From NCBI GenBank assembly GCA_016872875.1, contig VGYW01000341.1, positions 1-9,137 on the forward strand: a stretch of DNA of 9,137 bases, written 5' to 3'. The notes beneath the pieces are model-generated. The model did not search any database. It was not told where the DNA came from and saw only the letters and a program-made list of their open reading frames with translations. The translations under genes were made by a program, and so were the position numbers. Positions 4,497 to 9,137 of the stretch are shown one piece after another. How positions within the stretch are numbered: the first letter of the stretch is position 1; each line of letters opens with the position of its first letter. This DNA is from Planctomycetota bacterium (GTDB lineage Bacteria > Planctomycetota > PUPC01 > DSUN01).

Positions 4497-6773
4497 CTAC
4501 ACCTTCAATCCCACCGCCTGGAAAGCGAGAATGGCGAGGTCCGCCAGCGCCCGCCTCTCGCGGTCGGCCTCCGGCACGGACTGGCGGAGCGCGTCGTATG
4601 CCTGGGCGAGGGCTTTGAACGCTTCGGCCGCGGCCCCTTCGCCCTTGACCCTCGCCGCCGGCCAGCAGCGCCGCAGCAGCCAGTCGAGCGTCTGAAGGTG
4701 CTCCTGCGCGCCCCGCGCCAGCGCCAACTGGAGCAGTTCGTCCGCCGTGCGGCGCAGGAGCGCCGGGTCCGGCAGCCGCGCCGCCGAGAGGCAGATGTTC
4801 CTCAGAGTCATAGGCACATAGGTCGGCTCGTTGATCGCCCGCGAGAGTTCGAGCGTCCGCCCGAACGCCTCGGTCGCCTCGCGGTCCCGCCCCTGGGCCT
4901 GGTAGAGCATGCCCATCTGGCCCAGGGTTGACGCTTCGCCCAAGCGGTCTTGCACATCCCTGTGGATGGCGAGCGCGGACCCGTATAGGCCAGCGGCATC
5001 CTCCAGTCGCTTCTCCACGAGTGCCAGATTCCCCATGCTGCGCAGGCAGTTGGCCTGCCCGAGCCGGTCGCGGACCTCCCGGAAGAGGGGGAGCGCGGCC
5101 TCGTAGTCGGCCCGCGCCCCGTCGACGTCGGCCACGCGCGTCTTGAGGTCGCCCAGGCTCTTCCGGCAGTTGGCCTCCCCGAGCCGGTCGCGGACCTCCC
5201 GGAAGAGGGGGAGCGCCGCCTCGTAGTCGCCCCGCGCCCCGTCCAGGTCGGCCACGCGCGTCTTGAGGTCGCCCAGGCTCATCCGGCAGTTGGCCTCCCC
5301 GAGCCGGGAGCGGACCTCCCGGAAGAGGGGGAGCGCGGCCTCGTAGTCGGCCCGCGCCCCGTCGAGGTCGGCCACGCGCGTCTTCAGGTCGCCCAGGCTC
5401 TTCAGGCAGTTGGCCTCCCCGAGCCGGGAGCGGACCTCCCGGAAGAGGGGGAGCGCGGCCTCGTAGTCGGCCCGCGCCCCGTCCAGGTCGGCCACGCGCG
5501 TCTTGAGGACCGCCAGCATCATCAGGCAGTAGGCCTCCCCGAGCCGGGAGCGGACCTCCCGGAAGAGGGGGAGCGCGGCCTCGTAGTCGGCCCGCGCCCC
5601 GTCGAGGTCGTCCACGCGCGTCTTCAGGTCCCCCAGGCTCTTCAGGCAGTTGGCCTCCCCGAGCCGGTCGCGGACCTCCCGGAAGAGGGGGAGCGCCGCC
5701 TCGTAGTCGGCCCGCGCACCGTCGAGGTCGGCCACGCGCGTCTTCAGGTCGCCCAGGCTCTTCCGGCAGTTGGCCTCCCCGAGCCGGTCGCGGACCTCCC
5801 GGAAGAGGGGGAGCGCCGCCTCGTAGTCGGCCCGCGCCCCGTCCAGGTCGGCCACGCGCGTCTTCAGGTCGCCCAGGCTCATCCGGCAGTTGGCCTCCCC
5901 GAGCCGGTCGCGGACCTCCCGGAAGAGGGGCAGCGCCGCCTCGTAGTCGCCCCGCGCCCCGTCAAGGTCGGCCACGAAGAGGTGGAAGTAGCCGAGCCCC
6001 ATGAGCCAGCCGGCGCGCTCCGGGGGCGGAAGCTCGGGTGCGAAGCCCTGTAGGTCGGCGAGGAGGAGGCCCTGGGCCTCCGCAATCTCCTGCGCGGCCA
6101 GAAGTCCGCGGAAGAGGGGCCAGGCATAGTCGTGGCGCAGGCGGGCCTCGGGCAGTCCCTCGCTGCGTGCGCGGAGGAGCTGTTCGCGCAGTGCGGGGAG
6201 AAGGGCTTGGGCTTCGGCCGGGTTTCGGAAGCCGAGGGAAGCGACGGGGAGCGGGGGAGGCGTGGCGCCAGCCCCCGTTCCAGGCTCCTCGCCTGGCCGG
6301 CGCAGGAGGTTGAACTTCAGCGGAATCCAGTCCCAGAGCGCCTGTGCGAAGCGGGCCAGGCGGTCCACCTGTGTGGGGGTGAGGATGAAGGCGAGCTTGC
6401 CGCGCGCGGGGTGCCAGGCCTCGCGCTGCGCGTCCATCCACCGCCACAGGTCGCGCTCTTGCGCCTCGTCGGGTTGTGCTGGATATGCGGCAAGGATGAG
6501 GAGAAGGGGATTGGCGTCGGCCGCGTGCCGGAGGGCGGAGAGCCATTGTAGCGCGGCGGCCCAGTCGCCCGGCCCATCCACCCGGAAGACCTCAAGGGTC
6601 TGCCCTGGGCCAAGGGTGGCTGTGATGGCTTCGGCGACCTGTTCGGCCTGGGACCGTGAGGCGACTTCGATGAGCGCGAGCGGGCCGCCGTCGGCCGACA
6701 CGTAAGCTCGCAGCCTGTCCCACTCGAGCTCCTTCTCAGCCGCGCCGGGCCGTGGTGGGGCAGGGGTGGACAT
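4497..6773 (-). CDS. TPR-repeat protein with degenerate NTPase-like N-terminal domain, partner of the AAA ATPase
   Basis: The protein has 758 residues. The ATG lies 2 nt after the AAA gene's TAG with only a weak purine stretch, so translation is probably coupled. Residues about 15-155 alternate hydrophobic strands and helices (PLALIEVASRS, NPLLLILAAYP, GKLAFILTPTQVDRLARF) in the order of a P-loop NTPase core. No GxxxxGK[ST] is present, so if it is such a fold it cannot use a normal Walker A. A Gly/Pro linker (about 159-176) and a helical stretch follow. Residues about 267-577 are tandem 40-residue TPR-type units (consensus GDLKTRVADLDGARADYEAA, then LPLFREVRDRLGEANC), succeeded by two diverged units and a helical C-terminus. 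TPR solenoids bind peptides or proteins, so the likely role is sensing or scaffolding in the cytoplasm; no signal peptide or membrane segment is seen. The ligand is unknown. There is no recognisable effector enzyme domain. Confidence 0.85.
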   Translation of the reverse strand: MSTPAPPRPGAAEKELEWDRLRAYVSADGGPLALIEVASRSQAEQVAEAITATLGPGQTLEVFRVDGPGDWAAALQWLSALRHAADANPLLLILAAYPAQPDEAQERDLWRWMDAQREAWHPARGKLAFILTPTQVDRLARFAQALWDWIPLKFNLLRRPGEEPGTGAGATPPPLPVASLGFRNPAEAQALLPALREQLLRARSEGLPEARLRHDYAWPLFRGLLAAQEIAEAQGLLLADLQGFAPELPPPERAGWLMGLGYFHLFVADLDGARGDYEAALPLFREVRDRLGEANCRMSLGDLKTRVADLDGARADYEAALPLFREVRDRLGEANCRKSLGDLKTRVADLDGARADYEAALPLFREVRDRLGEANCLKSLGDLKTRVDDLDGARADYEAALPLFREVRSRLGEAYCLMMLAVLKTRVADLDGARADYEAALPLFREVRSRLGEANCLKSLGDLKTRVADLDGARADYEAALPLFREVRSRLGEANCRMSLGDLKTRVADLDGARGDYEAALPLFREVRDRLGEANCRKSLGDLKTRVADVDGARADYEAALPLFREVRDRLGQANCLRSMGNLALVEKRLEDAAGLYGSALAIHRDVQDRLGEASTLGQMGMLYQAQGRDREATEAFGRTLELSRAINEPTYVPMTLRNICLSAARLPDPALLRRTADELLQLALARGAQEHLQTLDWLLRRCWPAARVKGEGAAAEAFKALAQAYDALRQSVPEADRERRALADLAILAFQAVGLKV
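5044..5976 (-). repeat. Nearly identical 120-bp tandem units encoding 40-residue TPR repeats (about 7.8 copies)
   Basis: The period is exactly 120 bp across 5044-5976. Units differ at only a few bases, several of them silent (for example GCGGCC/GCCGCC and TTGAGG/TTCAGG). Variable residues fall at set places: R/L then M/K at the start of the unit, A/G in ARADY, D/S in VR[DS]R. They recur in mixed combinations, which suggests unequal crossover or gene conversion. Each of the eight near-identical units ends with one Cys (first at residue 296), giving a ladder of cysteines 40 residues apart. Copy number may be misassembled if short reads were used. Confidence 0.95.
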
Positions 6774-6775
6774 GG

Positions 6776-8131
6776 CTATTCCGGGAAGAGGGGCAGGAGC
6801 TCGCGGACGAGGGGATGCAGGTCGAACCAGCCCTCGCCGTTGTATTCCAGAATCGCTCTGGCGTTGAGGAGGACCATTGCGGCCTCGTCGCTCTCGAGAA
6901 TCCGGCGGGGCCCTTGCGCAAACGTGCGCAAGCGCGCGTACAGGTCCGCCAACTTCACTTCCTTCCAGGCCGGGGGCAGGTTGAGCACCGTGATCGACCG
7001 GGCGTATTCGCTCTTGAGACGGTTCAGGCCGTAGCGCACGTTGGCCTCAATGATAGCGTTCTCCGGCTGCTCGCCGCGCGCGTGAAGGCTCTCGGCGGCC
7101 TGAGCCGCCACGAGGAGGACCTCGAAGATGTTGCGCAGCACGCCGCCGGACTTCTCGAGTAGTAGCGCCAGGGCTGGTTCCTGGATGAGGCCGGGTGCGA
7201 CCCTGCGGCGTATGATCTCGCGGACCGCCGCCTCACCGGCCGCGTGCGGCGAGCCATCGAAATGCCGCAACTGGGGCATGGGGAGGACCCTGGTATCGTA
7301 GTACGGTTCGAAGGCGCCCTTGTCTGGCGAGTGGAGCAGGAAGATGGATGCGGTGCAGATGACCGCGCAGCCCAGGTCGGCAAGGATGGTTGGCTGGTCC
7401 ACGAAGATGCGCCGGGCGTCGGCCAGGTTCAGCTTGTCGAGGTCCTCCGCCACGATGAGGAGTTCCCGCCCCGACTCATAGAGGGCCGTGTGCGCGGCGC
7501 GGATGAGGGTGTTGCACCGCTCGGCCAGCGCGCTGAGGCGGTGGGGCTTCTCCTGTGTCACGCGGTGCAGGCGTTCGCCCCCGCGGCGTATGTCCAGCTT
7601 CACCCCGCCGAGCAGGCCGAGCACCTTGCCGAGCAGGGATTGAGACGCGTTGGCGCCCGCGCTCGCCTCAATGCCCGTGCTCACCTTTTGCTCGTCAATA
7701 TCGAGCTCCGTGGCGAACCAGCGCTGGATTTCCTTCAGGGTCTCCTGGGCCTCGGCCAGCTTGCCCGCGGCCCGCGCGTCCCTTGAGCACGCGTCGAGGA
7801 GACGCTCCATCATCGCCACCAGGAGGTCCTCGACCGGGACATGGAAGAGATTGCACTCTTCCCTGATCCTCAGATTCACGACCAGGTAGCGGTCTTTGAC
7901 CTCCTGGGACAGCTTGACAAGTTCCGTGGACTTGCCACAGCCGGTGTGGCCGGCGAGGAGCACCTTCGCCCTCGGCTTCTTGGGGAGAAGCTCCCGGAGT
8001 TCCTCGCGGCGACTCAGGACCGGGTCACGGGCCTGAGCCGTCTCGACGAAGAACTCGCTCAGTTCCGCGGGCTCCAGCGGGCGCGGCTCGCACGACTGGT
8101 GAATCTCGGAGAGGTTCTGCGCCTGTCTCAT
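6776..8131 (-). CDS. AAA ATPase (ORC/Cdc6-KAP-like) with C-terminal winged-helix-type region
   Basis: The protein has 451 residues from the ATG at 8131, chosen over an upstream in-frame ATG at 8173 because AGGAGG (8145-8140) sits 8 nt ahead of it. Walker A is GHTGCGKS (61-68). Walker B is LLIVAEDLDKL (about 224-234, E229/D230). A sensor-1 position lies in AVICTAS (256-262), and GGVLRN (R333) fits a sensor-2 arginine. Between Walker A and B lies a long helical insert with a small Gly/Ser-rich stretch (about 150-190). The C-terminus AILEYNGEGWFDLHPLVREL resembles a winged-helix end. This fits a cytosolic NTP-driven switch rather than a metabolic enzyme. Being first in a two-gene operon with a TPR protein suggests the two act as a complex, a design known from NTP-dependent conflict and signalling systems. 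The trigger and output are unknown. Confidence 0.85.
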   Translation of the reverse strand: MRQAQNLSEIHQSCEPRPLEPAELSEFFVETAQARDPVLSRREELRELLPKKPRAKVLLAGHTGCGKSTELVKLSQEVKDRYLVVNLRIREECNLFHVPVEDLLVAMMERLLDACSRDARAAGKLAEAQETLKEIQRWFATELDIDEQKVSTGIEASAGANASQSLLGKVLGLLGGVKLDIRRGGERLHRVTQEKPHRLSALAERCNTLIRAAHTALYESGRELLIVAEDLDKLNLADARRIFVDQPTILADLGCAVICTASIFLLHSPDKGAFEPYYDTRVLPMPQLRHFDGSPHAAGEAAVREIIRRRVAPGLIQEPALALLLEKSGGVLRNIFEVLLVAAQAAESLHARGEQPENAIIEANVRYGLNRLKSEYARSITVLNLPPAWKEVKLADLYARLRTFAQGPRRILESDEAAMVLLNARAILEYNGEGWFDLHPLVRELLPLFPE

Positions 8132-8139
8132 GGCCTTCT

Positions 8140-8145
8140 CCTCCT
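8140..8145 (-). promoter_or_regulatory. Strong Shine-Dalgarno that fixes the AAA ATPase start
   Basis: On the minus strand AGGAGG lies 8 nt before the ATG at 8131. The upstream candidate ATG at 8173 has no comparable site and lies before the predicted transcript start, so it would not be in the mRNA. Confidence 0.8.
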
Positions 8146-8161
8146 GCGGCTTTACGCTCAA

Positions 8162-8190
8162 ATCGTATAGCATTCAGCGACTGGGGTCAA
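8162..8190 (-). promoter_or_regulatory. Predicted sigma70-type promoter of the AAA-TPR operon
   Basis: On the minus strand TTGACC (8190-8185) is followed after exactly 17 nt by TACGAT (8167-8162). Transcription should begin near 8155, giving a short leader of about 24 nt that contains the AGGAGG site. An alternative -10, TATACG, two bases earlier has a 15-nt spacer and is less likely. Confidence 0.6.
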
Positions 8191-8580
8191 GCGCGGGAAG
8201 TGGCCCGGCGCGATGGCCGCATCCCCCGCGCCCTGGCCGGCAGGCAGAGCGTAGCAGTTTGGCGGGCGCCAGTCAAGCCGGCCTGAGGAAAGTGAGCGCC
8301 TTGAATGGGTGGGGCGCCGGCGTGGGGAGCGGCCTTGGGCGGGTTGTAAGATGCTGCGGGGTGGATACTTAGGGATGGACAGTGGTAGACATCCGTGCAA
8401 GCCGCTATGGATATGCAGGTGGGCGGGGGTGGGCCGGGGTGCTCCGGGGGGAAAGGGCCGACGAAAAAGAGAAAGTGGGGTGACGAAAAACGAAAAGTCC
8501 GGGCGCGGGGGGAGAGTCGCAGGCCCGTGCGGAGAGTGAAGGGCCGCGGGATGGCGCGGCTGCCAGGGGTAACGGCGCCA
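8191..8580. other. Non-coding stretch with no recognised gene
   Basis: I see no convincing gene in about 390 bp upstream of the AAA operon. Short open frames here run into the 80-bp array and lack ribosome binding sites. The only distinct feature is a pair of GACGAAAAA copies (8460-8468 and 8482-8490), 22 bp apart, giving phased A-tracts in an otherwise G-rich stretch. Confidence 0.5.
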
Positions 8581-8922
8581 ACGCCGCCGGACCGCCCAGG
8601 CGCCCATAGTGGGTCAAACACCTGTCGCGCAGGTGATACAGTATGGCGGGACCGCCCCGGATGCGTCCGGATCGCCAAAGCGCTCATAGTGGGTCAAACA
8701 CCTGTCGCGCAGGTGATACAGTATGGCGGGACCGCCCCGGATGCGTCCGGATCGCCAAAGCGCTCATAGTGGGTCAAACACCTGTCGCGCAGGTGATACA
8801 GTATGGCGGGACCGCCCCGGATGCGTCCGGATCGCCAAAGCGCCCATAGTGGTTCAAGCACCTGCGTCGCGCAGGTGATACAGTATGGCGGGACCGCCCC
8901 GGATGCGTGGGGAGCGCCAGAC
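8581..8922. repeat. Four tandem 80-bp structured repeat units, preceded by a diverged partial copy
   Basis: Units run 8601-8680, 8681-8760, 8761-8840 and 8841-8922. Units 2 and 3 are identical. Unit 1 differs by one base. Unit 4 has a 2-bp insertion, substitutions and a degraded end. Bases 8581-8600 resemble a unit's last 20 bp. Each unit contains three small palindromes: CACCTG-5-CAGGTG, GGCGG-2-CCGCC and CCGGA-4-TCCGG. In unit 1 these begin at 8619, 8645 and 8657. The period is not a multiple of three, so open frames that cross it cycle through all frames and are not believable proteins. There are no unique spacers, so it is not CRISPR. It could be a structured RNA, a protein-binding array, or a remnant of a mobile element. 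Confidence 0.95.
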
Positions 8923-9052
8923 GGCGTGCAAGAGCCGTGCCGGGTACGCCAGTGTGGCCGGTGGGGCGGCTGCGGCAGCTCCTCCCTCGGCGGGAGAAGC
9001 GAGCGTCTAGCCCGCATTTCTCACCACTCCCCTGGGTGCCAGGTCGCCTTTC

Positions 9053-9061
9053 TGGTATAAT
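9053..9061 (+). promoter_or_regulatory. Extended -10 promoter (TGGTATAAT) of the right-edge gene
   Basis: TATAAT at 9056-9061 is a perfect -10 and is preceded by TG one base upstream, the extended -10 form that needs no good -35. None is visible at the right spacing. The start would be near 9068, giving a leader of about 40 nt. Confidence 0.65.
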
Positions 9062-9092
9062 CCGTGTGGCAACAACGGCTTATAGCCAAGAG

Positions 9093-9098
9093 AAAGGA
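9093..9098 (+). promoter_or_regulatory. Ribosome binding site for the right-edge gene
   Basis: AAAGGA lies 10 nt before the ATG at 9109 and after the predicted transcript start. The spacing is slightly long but workable, and it supports translation from 9109. Confidence 0.5.
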
Positions 9099-9108
9099 CG
9101 ACCTGGCA

Positions 9109-9137
9109 ATGACACAGTGTAGCGCAGAGCAGTTGTA
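9109..9137 (+). CDS. Start of a gene cut by the window end (possible transposase)
   Basis: Only MTQCSAEQL is visible. The call as a gene rests on the perfect extended -10 box and the AAAGGA site upstream. The short N-terminus and the possible insertion-sequence end at 9011 make an IS1380-family transposase a reasonable guess, but nine residues cannot establish a family. Confidence 0.45.

Larger units (their letters stand above)
9011..9137 (+). mobile_element. Possible left end of an insertion sequence (tentative)
   Basis: CCCGCATTTCTCACCA (9011-9026) lies about 100 bp before a new gene with its own compact promoter, the usual layout of an insertion-sequence left end. The motif seems familiar from ends of IS1380-type elements, but that is memory and not a match I can show. 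The right end is outside the window, so no terminal inverted repeat can be tested. Confidence 0.25.

Noticed and set aside
8340..8400. tRNA or riboswitch in the AAA upstream region
   Set aside because: No acceptor/anticodon arm pattern or known aptamer core could be found by eye.
8187..8687. Minus-strand open frames through the 80-bp array
   Set aside because: The 80-bp period shifts frame at every unit, so the same DNA is read three ways. There is no ribosome binding site and the composition is not protein-like.
8601..8922. CRISPR array
   Set aside because: There are no unique spacers: the full 80-bp unit is repeated, and no cas genes are present.

Overview
This is a GC-rich, gene-dense bacterial window. 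The style suggests a Planctomycetota-type or related environmental genome: a DUF5060 glycoside hydrolase, a spermidine-synthase-like membrane protein, TTGACN/TACNAT promoters, and the dispersed 'GGATTTC/AATCCGC' 7-bp repeat that often turns up in such genomes. The taxonomic reading is inference; there is no rRNA, tRNA or other marker gene.

Layout. (1) Positions 2-925 (+) hold the C-terminal part of a polytopic membrane protein resembling the second membrane half of fused spermidine-synthase-like proteins. It carries six perfect 21-bp repeats in one loop and ends in a TCG-rich serine tail that forms half of a long inverted repeat. (2) A good sigma70-type promoter (985-1013) reads into a divergent endonuclease III-like HhH/4Fe-4S protein (1021-1827), apparently leaderless. 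It is followed 12 bp later by a secreted DUF5060/GH-A-type glycoside hydrolase (1840-4275). The signal peptide of the hydrolase has been split in frame by a 75-bp insertion made of the 7-bp repeat and flanked by a 7-bp direct duplication. (3) A 53-bp palindrome (4288-4340) lies between the convergent transcription units. (4) On the minus strand, an AAA ATPase (8131-6776) and a TPR protein (6773-4497) form a tight two-gene operon with its own promoter and a strong ribosome binding site. The TPR protein has eight almost identical 40-residue units preceded by what looks like a P-loop-less NTPase-like domain. (5) Positions 8191-9052 are non-coding. They contain four tandem 80-bp units, each with three small hairpins. 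(6) At the right edge a clear extended -10 promoter and ribosome binding site start a gene cut by the window end, possibly a transposase.

How the genes work together. The nuclease-like gene and the hydrolase are close enough to share a transcript but have no obvious functional link. The AAA-TPR pair is the best candidate for an under-described system: an NTP-driven switch coupled to a fast-evolving repeat sensor, similar in design to STAND/AAA conflict systems. No effector domain is recognisable. A general theme is repeat expansion: at least six unrelated repeat families occur in 9 kb, four of them inside or touching coding sequence.
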